Assembly (NCBI GenBank): GCA_025786725.1
Contig: JAHLTZ010000038.1
Location: forward strand, 62,001 to 126,000
DNA length: 64,000 bases
Reading direction: 5' to 3'
From: Syncephalis fuscata
Taxonomy: Eukaryota > Zoopagomycota > Zoopagomycetes > Zoopagales > Piptocephalidaceae
Shown: positions 39,085 through 50,529 of the stretch, in pieces
How positions within the stretch are numbered: the first letter of the stretch is position 1
Layout of the letters: the number at the start of each line of letters is the position of its first letter
Notes under the pieces: generated by a model
The model's input: only the letters and a program-made list of their open reading frames with translations
Told to the model about the DNA's origin: nothing
The model's database searches: none
Position numbers and translations under genes: made by a program

Positions 39085-41798
39085 ATGGATAGCTTAGCAA
39101 ATCCATTTCTTTCTACAGCCGCTACTTCAGATGCGGCTAGTTCTTTTTCATCCTCATCCTCGCCAGCATCATCATTTTTTTTATCCGAGTTAAACGTAGT
39201 TGAACCAACTACACATTCTACTGCTGAAGATGATTCCAATAAGTTATCTTCGGCAGTTCAAGTGACAAACACGGCTCGTATACCTGCTCTTGCTTTGCCG
39301 TTTGCCACATCAAACGATGCTGTAGAAGGCATACATGAGAAGCTTCCTGCGGCATGGTCGCAATTGAGCGAAGCAGAGCGTTTAGAGGTAGTGGGCTGGG
39401 TAGAAACATTTGACAAAGATAGAACAGGTAAGTGGATATATTGCCAATGAATAATTTAAAATAATCATTTATTCAAAGAGTATTTGTTAAAAAAAGACGA
39501 GATATGCATCCTTGGGCAAAACACGGCAAAGTAAGTTGTACGATGTGTGGTAGTAGTGTTTATTGTTATAATACTGTGGCACATTGCTGCATAAGAGATG
39601 TGGAGACACTAAATAATTGATTATTTAGTCTACACATGATATCAATGAATCATATTGTATAAATTTATTAATATAATTTTTGTGCTATTTAGCAAATGTG
39701 ACAAACAAAAGGAATATCAAAACGGGTGGTTTTCGGTATTTATAGTAAGTATCACGCAAATTTGTGCTAAAATGGCAGTAATAACAATGATAATGTATAT
39801 TTAGATTAATGATCTTCTAATGATCTCAGTAAGTATTCATCATAATAGTTAATAATAATGCTAATTGTGTAATTAGAATTTCATGACCAAGGATATACTG
39901 GTTAAATAGCAATTATTAAAATTATTAAAATGCTAATTATATATTCAGTAAATGGTGTTGCTGTTTCACCCAACATCACATGCACCATTGAGAATAAAAG
40001 TTTTATAAATCCTGTTGGATTTAACGGTAAGTTTCATCAACATATAGTAATCAAACTAATCAGCAATAGCAGTATGCTACATTGCATACAAAGTTGAAAG
40101 TTTAACGCTAAGAACCGACGATCAAAGCCATGATTTCGACGTCGTAAGTCATTAATATTACAGTAACGCTAATTATAACAACTAACACAATTATAGGTCA
40201 TTAACAGTCGATATGCCGTCACAACTCAGCAGCTTGGCGCGTAAGTATTTATTATTTAAATTATATTGTTTCTAACTCCAATTTAGTGGCGGCTTTGGCG
40301 AGGTTTATTACGGCGAGACGCGCTGTAATAAAATGCCTATTGCTGCCAAAATATCTAAAAAGCAGAAGGCCAAAGGCGCAGCAAATAATGGTCATTTCAA
40401 TATCTTTGATGAAGAAAAAGATATGATCATTGCAGCACAAGAACATTCAAGTATTATCAAACTAGTTGGTGCACACAACACAGAATTGCACAGCTATTTG
40501 ATACTTGAATATTTAAATGGTGGCAACTTGTTCAATTATTGCACGTGCCATGGCCCATTACCCGAACAAGAGGCCAAATACATATTTCAACAAATATTAA
40601 ATGGTGTTAAAGTAAGCAATAATTTTAATTAATAATCGTTACTAACGTCGAACTAGCATCTTCACGATAGAAACATTGTACATTTGGGTAAGTTAAAAAC
40701 AGTGTTTATTTACATAATTAACAAATTTATTATTGCTATTGCTACTATTGCTACTATTTAGATATTAAGGTAATTAACTAAATAAGGCTTAAATTTATTA
40801 TCTTTGATTCTAACCATATGCTAGCTGGAGAATATCTTACTCCGACAACATGCCAAATATCCGTCTATCGTTATTACAGATTTTGGTTTGGCGCGCAAAC
40901 TTGTCTCAAAAAATCCAACGATTAATGGCATATGTGGTACTATTGGATATATGGCACCGGACGCTATTCTTCGGTCCAAGAATAGCAACAATAATGAAAT
41001 TATACTGCAAAATAAGCGCAGTTTAAAGAATATACTATGTGGATCACAATTTACTGAGCAAGGATACGGCAAGGATGCAGACCAATGGAGCCTTGGTGTT
41101 ACATTACATGCTCTTCTGTCAAGTAAGTATTTGTAAATTGATAAGCTTGTTAATTTATTGTTTTAATTTAGATACGATGCCATATACATATGATACCAAA
41201 AACAAGTATGGAAGCTACATTATCAATGTCTTAAATAGCCCATTGGTATTTGGTGATCTTTGGAAGAGTGTATCCAAAGAAGGTAAGTATATTTTAAAAC
41301 AATGCTACAAATGAGCTAATTTTAATTTTTATAGCACGCAATTTAGTTCGCGGTCTTCTAGCCATTGATCGCAATTCACGCTTGACAGTGGAACAGGCCT
41401 TAGAGAGTGCTTGGTTTACAGAACCTTTAAAAGAATCCAGCAATCCAAAATCAATTCAAGAGACATTGGATAAAAAAGAAGAAGAAAAAGTAAAGAACGT
41501 TGAGAATGTAGATGCAAATGAAAATACAGAAGCTGAACAACAAGAAGAAGTGGCAGTAGAAAAGGAAGAGCCCGTTGAAAAGGAAGAAGAAATAGCAATA
41601 AACAGTGTCGAAGAATCAGGCAAAAATTCAATTGCATCAAACGTGGAAAGTGCAGCTCAAGACCATCTTGCTGTTCCTGTAAATCAACATGGTATTAAAC
41701 GTGCGCGTTCGTCAGATGCAAGTAGCGATCAACCTCTGTTAAAAAATAACAAAAATTGTAAGTACTTAACAGAATTATTTGCTTCGTGTACTTACTGA
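39085..41798 (+). CDS. Serine/threonine protein kinase, paralogue 2
   Basis: Paralogue of the gene at 16065, with the same domain order and nearly the same exon plan. The N-terminal segment AAWSQLSEAERLEVVGWVE aligns with DFWNTLSNEHRAAIVAWIE of paralogue 1. The kinase domain has GAGGFGEV, AAKIS lysine, HLDIKLEN (leucine replaces the HRD arginine; exon 40762-40769 is again 8 nt), TDFGLA and YMAPD (APE glutamate changed to aspartate). A long insert follows before YGKDADQWSLG. The C-terminal tail differs: glutamate-rich (VEKEEPVEKEEE) and ending in a basic KRARSS patch, instead of Thr/Ser repeats. The exon ending at about 39901 needs one more G to give a normal GT donor and the right phase, as in its paralogue. 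The 3' end may be a stop split by an intron after 41760. The catalytic residues needed for phosphotransfer are present. Confidence 0.85.
40762..40769 (+). other. 8-nt microexon of kinase paralogue 2
   Basis: The exon atattaag is flanked by atttag and gtaatt and codes, with the preceding G, for Asp-Ile-Lys of the catalytic loop. Position, length and phase equal those of 17485-17492 in paralogue 1. Confidence 0.83.
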
Positions 41799-43061
41799 AC
41801 AATTGTTAGAAATCACTCTGCAAACTATTTGTTCTATTTGTTAGTTTTATTAATAAATATCAAATTTTAGTACAGCACAATAGTTTTATATATAAATAAT
41901 ACAGTAATGATATGTGCTATACCAATATTCACTGACGCATACTATTATGTTAAATAAAGGTCGCTATTACAATATAAATACTGTTTATTGTAAAGAATTA
42001 TGTTATTATATATTGTTACTCGAGCTTAAAAACTAAACATAATATCAGTGGCTTATTTAGATGATTGTTTTATTATTATTATAACATTTTATTAACTATT
42101 TAATATGATTTGGGGTCAAATGACTAAATTTAATAACATTCGCGCAATTGAACTGCACATCAATCTATTGAACATGGGGACAAGTGGTGAGTTTGATTTA
42201 ATCATCACATTATTACATTATTGTGATTTGGTGGTCAAATGACTAACATTTAATAACATTCAACCTATTGAACATGAAACTAGGAGTAATTCACATCAGG
42301 GTCCAAAATACTCATCATCATAGATTTATTATCCAATATGCATATACCCGGTACACATATATCCTTAGTCATTATATTATTCCAATTCTATTCCATACTA
42401 CTATATATCATATAATGATATACTAGACGCATTCTATTGTTTATGTGTTCCAACACACTTTACTCAGTCCACTCATTACGTTATATGCACTATAACATGA
42501 ACATTGCCATCTATGCACTTCACTTTGTTATTCTGTTCTATTATATACCACTTATATTCTAGCAGCTATGCTTTATTAATAAAAGCCATACACTTGCTAT
42601 TGGCTGCATTCGCCACAAACTACAAACTACTTTAATTCATCTGCTCATTACAGACATATATACACAATAACCGTTTCATTAATATTCACTTTATTTTTAT
42701 TGCTTGTTATTACTAATATATTAAAACAATATAGACCAGGTCAGTAATTAACTGAAATGGCATACCATTTTGGAATAAAAACCATCATTATAATATTAAT
42801 ACTGTTCAGTTAAGTAATATGTGTATTGTTTATTATAAAAGAAATACTGAAGGCTGGTATAATTACGCGAATATAAAGAACAAATATAAATTTAATAATA
42901 GGATGTGGTATTACTAGTTGTGGTGCAATGCAACTGCCCGTGTCAATAGCATAATAGTAACCAGCTGATAGTCATAATTATATATCGCCATAATAGACTG
43001 TAGATTCATTATTTTCCAGTTTTGTATCTACGTCATTTTCCTTTCTATTGACACTAGCACC
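41799..43061. other. Intergenic with element fragments
   Basis: From about 42108 to 42245 is the satellite module, followed directly by the left end and part of the interior of the interspersed element to about 42490 (it has ctaggagtaattcacatcag, as the right end of copy C does, and tatgcatatacccggtaca). The rest of that copy is missing or too diverged to follow. The last part must contain the BET2 promoter. Confidence 0.6.
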
Positions 43062-44391
43062 ATGTCGGTCGACACCACCACAGCCTCCGAGACATCTACC
43101 AAGAGCACAGAATGCGTACTAGAAGCAAACAAACATGTTAAATTTATTCAAGAATTAGACACGGTAACTATAGACGATGAAGGCCAACTAACTAACTAAC
43201 ATACATATAAATCTAAATTATTTAGAAAAAAGACGATCTCTTTTATTGGCTAAGCGAGCATCTACGTGTTAACGGCGTCTATTGGGGCCTCACTGCATTG
43301 GAATTACTTGGTCAGCCTGAAGCACTTGATAAAAACGATGTTATTGCCTATATTCTAAGCTGCCAACAGCCGTCAGGTAAGTAGTCACTGAAGAAAGAAG
43401 ACACAGTATTTACGACGCTATTTTTATTACATGTCTAGGTGGATTTGGCGGTCATTTAGGCCATGATGCGCATTTATCCTGTACACTAAGCGCGGTTCAA
43501 GTACTTGTCATGCTCGATGCGTTAGATCGAGTGGATTGTGACAAAATTGCTCAGTGTAATTATACCGCATAAAGTTAAATGGAATGCCACACTATTAACA
43601 TTCGCAAATAAACAGATGTAGCCAATCTACAAGATACCACGACTGGGTCATTCACCGGCGATGAATGGGGCGAAATAGATACGCGATTCTCCTTCTCAGC
43701 CGTGGCATGTCTATCGCTGCTTCGTAAAATGGACGCTATAGATCTAGATAAAGCAACCGAGTTTGTACTTGCTTGTCAAAATCCTGATGGTGGATTTGGC
43801 AGTGTGCCAGGCGCAGAATCGCATGCTGGTCAAAGTAAATTAACAAATAGCATAATTTAGAATAGTGTTGTACTAATGGATTGTTTAGTCTTTTGCTGTG
43901 TGGGATTCTTATCGATGGTTGATAAGCTCAACCATGTAGATGTTGAAACACTCGGCTGGTGGCTATGTGAACGCCAGCTTGGCAATGGTGGTCTTAATGG
44001 CCGTCCTGAAAAGAAAGAAGATGTACGCATAGCATATTTATTAGATGTGCTTATATTTATTATATGTATAGGTATGCTATTCGTGGTGGGTCTTATCTTC
44101 GTTAAGCGTTATTAAAAAGTTGGACTGGATTGATCGTGATAAATTAATCGCTTTTATACTGCGCTGTCAAGATGAAGAGTCTGGTGGATTTGCCGATAGA
44201 GAAGGACATTATCCAGACGTATTTCACACATTATTTGGCATTGCTGGTAAGTCATTCATAATAAGCAAAATAACCGACTAATCACTATTTGTATAGGATT
44301 ATCATTATTAGGCTATGGCGATCTAAATCCAGTTGATCCTGTATACTGTATGCCATTATCACTTATTAAACGACTTGGATTACATAAATAA
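43062..44391 (+). CDS. BET2: Rab geranylgeranyltransferase beta subunit (GGTase II)
   Basis: Catalytic subunit that attaches geranylgeranyl groups to the C-terminal cysteines of Rab GTPases; works with an alpha subunit and with Rab escort protein. Seven exons, 43062-43163, 43226-43376, 43439-43555, 43616-43834, 43889-44022, 44072-44246 and 44297-44391, 330 residues, all phases consistent and length typical. The alpha-alpha barrel repeats are clear ([76 protein letters not shown]). The zinc ligands are visible as the Asp and Cys of EDVCYSWW and the His of DVFHTLFG. It lies tail to tail with the Rab escort protein gene, with 75 bp between the stops. Confidence 0.97.
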
Positions 44392-44466
44392 TATTCATTA
44401 AATCAGTTAAACTACATTAATTCATATTTGTTGTTCAATAGTGTTATATTATTATTGTTACTGTTG

Positions 44467-46574
44467 TTAGACAAGATCATCATCATCATCGTTGGGTGGA
44501 GCACGCGGAAGAAATTCCGCATCAGGAGCAATACAATGAAAGATAGTACGGGCCTCTTTAACTGCATCATCAAAATCAAGTTCGGCACTTGGATCACCAC
44601 AGATATGAACACCTTGTGGGAGTCGAGTGGTTAGTGTCTCTGTTGCGGTTTGGCGTATTTGTTCTTTATATTGTGCAATATACATTGCTCGTGGTTTTAA
44701 TTCATTATCTAACATTATGATGTGTAATAACAGTTCATTAACAATGCAGTCTATTTTACGTATATCAATTGTACCTGATTGATCACTGTCCGGCAAACGG
44801 AATAGCTGCTTTTTACATAGATCCAGATCTTGTTGTGTTGTTTCGCTAGTCATAGTCCATATGTACAATATCCCTAGTGTTATAAATGATTAGCAGTCCA
44901 TAGCTGTAGTAATAACTATATACAACTTACAATAGCCCGATGGACAGGCCTGGGTATCCGAGTCAAGTTGCAAGGCAGCCACTGCGCGTTTATTACCCAA
45001 TGCTGAATTGGCTGGGAATGTAAATATAGATATTTTTTTTGACTCGATCATGGCTGGTGCATCAAGAATACAGATAATACGTGTCATGGTGGTGGCCATC
45101 TGACTCGTATCCATACTGTGCTGTACACTATTTCAGCGTTATAGCAATAAATGATTAGTTTAAATGTCAATTGAATTGTATACAGAACATACTCGTAAAT
45201 GTCTTCCAATTAGTGGGGAGATAATCAATAGCAGTGACTAGTGTATTAAATGTAATCTGTTGTCCATTCACTAAATGTGCTCCACTGATATGTTCACCAT
45301 TCTCTTCGCTATTAATATTGAATTGGGTAACATTCTGTCCAAGCATATAAGTACCGCCAAATACCGCACATACACTATACGAGGTACAACATTAATAAGC
45401 TAGCCATACTTGCCATTCACGTTTAACTTACCGACAGAAAGCTTGAATGATTTCACTGCCACCATAAACAGGACACAAAAAGGTGGATGCACCAAAACGA
45501 CCATAAGAGCGTAAATAGTCGCGTGTATAAGTGATACCCACATTGGCCCTTACTACAAAGCATTATATGGATATACTATGGTTAAAGCATTTACTAGACG
45601 TACCTGAATCAGCAAGCGGTGGTTTAAGCGTAACTGCATGTTCTACTGCCGCTGCAAGCCGATCATCAAGTTTAAAGTTTTCTTTTAGCCATTCACTATA
45701 CAATTGATGTTTATCGCCTGTATCGTTCTAGAGTTAATATATAATAATATCATGAATGACAATGTACCTTGAAGTATTTCTTCGTTGCCTTCATAGGCTG
45801 CTGCAAACATTAAAAACTTCATTAGTTTCCGCTTCTCAATTAGTGATAATGTATTGCTAGAAAATACGGCTTCTTTAGAACTTGGAATCTAGTTTATAGT
45901 GTTAAATATACTATAATTGCTATTAAATGGATAGCTTACCAGTTCTAACGAACTAGTAAATAGATAAATGGCATCTGTTAAACGGAAATCCAAATATTTG
46001 CCAATATCTGAGCTTATCAACAGATCTACTAATTCTCCATTAGATGCTAGTAATTTGGGTGCCAATTCCAAATTAAATCGTCGTGAATTGCTAATAAGCT
46101 GATCCATATTGGTTGTATCTAGCTTTGGAGCTGATTCATCCATTGATGCATCGTTATCGTTTGATGGCCATTCCAAGACTTGGGCTGTTACTTTGGCATA
46201 CCGCTGTATATTGGTCTTGTTAAATGTAGGCGCCAATGATGAATCTGTCGCTTGAGTAGATAGCGTATTGGCTACAATTGTAACAAAATTAATAACACTA
46301 GCAACTATTTAACCACGACTAGCTATACAAACCTTGTCTTTCCTCTAGCCATGTTTGTAAGTCTTTGTAGTTAAAGGCGGCCCAATTGCCACCGTAATAG
46401 TCATTGGCATCAAGGTGAAGAACCGACTTGCCGGCTTGTGCCAATGCGCTTTACTAGTTATTAGCACTTACGAGTAGCTGTGTTATCCATAGTCGCTTAC
46501 GCTGCTACAATAGATTCCACTAGGCCAGTGCCCAGCAAGAGCACATCGTATTGAGTCTTGTCCAGTTGATACAT
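44467..46574 (-). CDS. MRS6: Rab escort protein (REP/MRS6)
   Basis: Binds newly made Rab proteins and presents them to GGTase II; a member of the GDI superfamily. It starts at ATG 46574 with YDVLLLGTGLVESIVAA, the dinucleotide-fold motif, followed by HLDANDYYGGNWAAF. Later blocks are RRFNLELAPKLLASNGELVD, IEKRKLMKFLMF, SYGRFGASTFLCPVYGGSE, QAFCR, and VCAVFGGTYML. The end (DDAVKEARTIFHCIAPDAEF, then a Pro/Asp tail DDDDDLV) matches the REP C-terminus rather than that of GDI. The block IPSSKEAVFSSNTLSLIEKR and its REP-like spacing also favour REP. About eight exons with short introns. The neighbour BET2 encodes the catalytic subunit of the enzyme it serves. Confidence 0.93.
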
Positions 46575-46840
46575 GTTTTTATAGACACCAAGTGTAATTA
46601 CAATAGTAGTAAAAGGAGTATGAATCTAGAAAGCGACGACGTCAACTATACTGCGGCACTAACTGTGATGATGTACCACGTGACACACTACTGAACAAAA
46701 TGTACATTTTACTACAATATAATGGATTATGTAGATTTGAGCACTAAATAGTTTATTTACTTCGATATTTATGTATGTGTATAATAGAGTTTAAATTAAT
46801 TAAAAGCATTTGATAAGTAGCAAATTATTTTACATCACTT

Positions 46841-48298
46841 TTAGGCATCATTATCATCATTATCTTGTTCATCGGTTGCCGTCTGGCTAATTATATCTTC
46901 AATTGGTGGGTGCTGATCTGACGGTGTAAATGGATGAAATGTAAATATAATACCCGCTGGATCCAGTACATTTGTTCTTCTGTTTCTGTTGGAATTTGGT
47001 CTAGATAATGCCTGAGATTGTACACCTACGTAGGATGATTCTGAAGGTGATAGTTCACTATTAAATGGATTGGAGTACATTGCACTACCACTTGCTGCAT
47101 CACATCTGGTGACATCTGCACCTAGATAGTCGTCGCCCGAGCCCATACCTTTGCTGAAAACACGAGTAGATTGTAATCCCGCATTATTATACGAGTATAA
47201 ATTTGTTTTGGCCAGCTCTTTGTCTATACTATCAATATGGCCAATACGGGGAGGCATGGGAAGGGTGCTGGTGACGCTGTAATATTCCGGCGACGATTCC
47301 TGATAAGAACTGTCGCGTTTTACATAGGCCCGCGTATTCTGTTCTAGTGTGTAGAATATCAATCCCATATACGATGGAAATGCTATACCGTAGCCACCTA
47401 TATACACTATTAAACCAAACCATATGTATTTAAAAAAAAGTGGCGTAAATGCAGACGCAGTAATAGCCATACCGCAGCCAGTGATCAACGAGCATAGAAG
47501 AATTGTAAAAACTCGTAAAAATCGCCTTGCTGCCTTTATTTCGTCGCCATCAACAATGGCTGATTCGTTATGGCGATGAAGATGTGCCCGAATAACTCTA
47601 CTAAACTTGTAGCAATAATAAATTGAAATCATAGTTAAAGCGAAAAGTGATGTAGCCAGCGATAGTGATAACAGAACATTGCCCAAATCATGATAGCGAA
47701 GATGCCCATAATCGCGTAGCCATCCAAACCAAACGTTGGTCGCCATAACAAAAACGAATTGAAATACATAAAAGACTATGGAAGTCCAATAGATGCAACA
47801 GGCCGATGGAACATAAATTAGCATATCGCTATGACTTGAATGGCTACTATTGTCAAACCAATTGTGCATCGAATGATTGCTAAATTCCTTTGGTATATGG
47901 CTAATAATACCGCTGGCCAACATGGCAATCGCCACAACGTAAGTGTAGAGTGCAAGGGCATTGAATACACCCCGCACTATCCAACTAGGTGGCCAATCGA
48001 ACAAGGTGATCATATACTTTATCAAGTGGAAGATATTGGCAACACAGCAAGCTATGGAGAATGCCTCCATATAGTTGGGTAGCCAGTAGCCGTCAACCAT
48101 ACGGAATATGGATATAGGGAAGCCAAGATTTTTACGCGCTGTAAATACATAAATACCGTAAATGGTTACAATAGCAGTGGTGGTACAGCATCCAATAAGA
48201 CTGTAGAATGTCACGGTACTGCCGTTACAATCATAAGTATTCATGTAAATGTCGCATGCCTTTACCACTTCATTTTGGTCGCTATCTAATAACTTCAT
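46841..48298 (-). CDS. Seven-helix membrane protein, GPCR-like orphan
   Basis: Single exon from ATG 48298, 485 residues. Seven hydrophobic helices can be counted: about residues 30-52, 74-96, 103-130, 165-195, 210-235, 270-295 and 300-325. The order is a short extracellular-type N-terminus with an NGS glycosylation site, a loop rich in Asn/Ser/His between helices 3 and 4 (NHSMHNWFDNSSHSSHS), a basic loop between 5 and 6 (RAHLHRHNESA...KAARRFLR), and a 160-residue hydrophilic tail rich in Ser, Tyr and Asp. The basic third inner loop and the long Ser-rich tail resemble those of G-protein-coupled receptors. I do not recognise a class (it is not obviously Git3, Stm1 or the pheromone type). Ligand and G protein are unknown. 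Confidence 0.7.
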   Translation of the reverse strand: MKLLDSDQNEVVKACDIYMNTYDCNGSTVTFYSLIGCCTTTAIVTIYGIYVFTARKNLGFPISIFRMVDGYWLPNYMEAFSIACCVANIFHLIKYMITLFDWPPSWIVRGVFNALALYTYVVAIAMLASGIISHIPKEFSNHSMHNWFDNSSHSSHSDMLIYVPSACCIYWTSIVFYVFQFVFVMATNVWFGWLRDYGHLRYHDLGNVLLSLSLATSLFALTMISIYYCYKFSRVIRAHLHRHNESAIVDGDEIKAARRFLRVFTILLCSLITGCGMAITASAFTPLFFKYIWFGLIVYIGGYGIAFPSYMGLIFYTLEQNTRAYVKRDSSYQESSPEYYSVTSTLPMPPRIGHIDSIDKELAKTNLYSYNNAGLQSTRVFSKGMGSGDDYLGADVTRCDAASGSAMYSNPFNSELSPSESSYVGVQSQALSRPNSNRNRRTNVLDPAGIIFTFHPFTPSDQHPPIEDIISQTATDEQDNDDNDA

Positions 48299-49072
48299 CG
48301 TTGAGTGGGCCGACTGCACTGACAGTCGTGTAAATGAACAACGAAATACATACACATAAAATAATAACAATAATGGATGGGGCGATATATTCGCTACACA
48401 GGTTCACTACCTGTAAAAATTAAACAACAACAACAACAATAAAATGATACAAAAGCTAAACAGGCCGACGTTGTAGGCAGACAGCCATTTTGGTTAAACG
48501 ATAGGCGAAACTTGTCGCGCCACTTACCCGGGCCGTAATCATGTGGAGGGGAGCAACAATGCAACAAGTATGCTGCATATCATACACTGCAGAATTATAA
48601 TCAATGACCATTGCTCAGGCAATATGTATCATAACCAGTTTACGACTATTTTATCTTCCAACACGTGCACATTTTCAAAGCAATATATTTCTATATGTTT
48701 CTATCAAAGCTATTCCGCATATATGAATATTCTATTTTTGTCATATATTAATGCCGATATCCGGTATTGTTGCTAATTAACTGATTAGCTTTCTTTTATG
48801 CCATCTAATAGACTTTAAACTATTAATTATTATAAATATACAAAATACCTGATATCATGTAATTATTATGAATTATATTATAAATAAATGATTGATATCA
48901 TGGATAATACTAATATTTATTGAATATTATTCTGCTGAAATAACAAAATAACAACAACGATACAAAAGAAACAGTGTAAAGCTTTAAAACAAAAAGAAAT
49001 AACAAATCCCCTTACTAGACACACACACACACACACACACAAACACATATATAAGTCAGCTCAATTTGCAAA
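48299..49072. other. Intergenic, with AC dinucleotide run
   Basis: Promoter side of the seven-helix gene and 3' side of the Herp-like gene. An AC run lies at 49020-49044. The open frame of the seven-helix gene extends upstream to about 48370 without an ATG. No other gene seen. Confidence 0.45.
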
Positions 49073-50529
49073 TTAAAACATTTCGTTGGCTATTTCACCA
49101 TCTTGTTCCATGGCCAATGGATCGATACCTTCTGGCTCGGTGGGTACAAGCGATGTAACAAACGTTGTTAAGGCCCGTTCTATTTGTCCCCATCTTGATG
49201 CCGGTAGTACTGGTGTATCTGTCGTTGTTGTTTCCGAGTCTGTTGTAGTATGGGTCGCATCAGCTCGATTTGCTTGTTGTTGCTCTGCTGCATCGTTCTG
49301 TCTTGCCGACGGCAATAATTGGCGGCAATGAGACCACCATTCTTGTAGAAAGTTTAGTCGGTCTGTTTGATAAAGAAAGATTACAAGTGCGATAAAATGA
49401 ACCATAAACATTTGGCCGATATCGGCATTCTGAGAAAAGATGTAGGAGAAAAAGGCCAACTTGACTAGTAACCAGAAATGTGCTACACGCTCATTCTGCT
49501 GTCGTTCCTCGGCCTCTTGGTCCCGTTGCAACTGTTCTGCCTCTCGTTCACGGCGTCGGGCCTCGGCCTCGGCCTCTACCTCATTTTCGATACGTTGCCG
49601 TTCATTTGCCGTTATTAAAGGTGTTGCTATCGATGATGATGAACTTGTTTCTCTCACATTAGGTACATGGTGCATGCTGTATGAACGATTGACAAGCAGT
49701 GTTGGCTTGACCATAATCTGTCCCAGTGTAGTGGATGACGATGATGATGTCCATGCGTCTATATTATTCAATTCATGCTGTTGGCTATTTATCGTCATAG
49801 TTTCCCTGTTCTCTTGTAACAATGATTGCGATACCATTGTTTGAACAAGAGAATTTACATTCAAATTGGGATTTGGTACATTTGGAGTAGAATTAGATAC
49901 TTGCAATAGATAACGAACACCGAATAACGTGACTGTATGATAAGTATGCTGAGAGGTTGTTGCAGCAATTCTATCATCGTTAACAGCCAAGTCACCTGTT
50001 GTACCAACGGCTGCTTGTGTAGTTTGCGTATCATTACTGTTATTATTTACTGCACTTGTGCATGCAGTCGAGGTGGTCATAGCTGCACTGCCATGTCCTC
50101 GCCGCCGCATGGTTGAAGTGTGCTCGACACGCTGTTCTATAATAGGCCGTTTACCTAATGCTGTCGACGATAATGACGTACTACGGTCGACAGGTCGTTT
50201 GGATACCATATGAAATGTCTGCAACATACTTGTGTCCTAAGCACCAATGCATGCGTAATCAGTACATGCTCTATGCACTGTACAAGATAGCTTACCTTTA
50301 ATATGGCCGCCAGCGGCTGTTCATCGGTTAGAATACGTCCTTGGTAGATAAGATGCAAATCGGTAGACCGTAAAGGTTTAACCATAGCGGTACTTGCTAG
50401 TTCCTCTTTGAGTTGCAAGATATGGCTATCGTGCTGCACCGATACTTGAAAGTCATCGGGCAAGTCTAGTACGGGTGAGCGGATACGCACCGTCAGAAGA
50501 GCAGCTGGATCGCTATGAGTGTCGTTCAT
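49073..50529 (-). CDS. Herp-like ubiquitin-domain membrane protein
   Basis: Two exons, 50529-50296 and 50236-49073, 465 residues. An N-terminal ubiquitin-like fold occupies about residues 10-90 (LTVRIRSPVLDLPDDFQVSV, HLIYQGRILTDEQPLAAILK). It is followed by a long Thr/Ser/Asn-rich linker, a charged coiled coil (ENEVEAEAEARRRERE), and then two closely spaced hydrophobic helices (FWLLVKLAFFSYIFSQ, GQMFMVHFIALVIFLYQ) with a Pro/Thr tail. A UBL domain followed by a charged helix and a hairpin membrane anchor is the Herp/HERPUD arrangement, an ER membrane factor that organises the HRD1 ubiquitin ligase in ERAD. The start is ATG 50529; the frame is open further upstream, but without ATG. Fungal function inferred. 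Confidence 0.8.
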
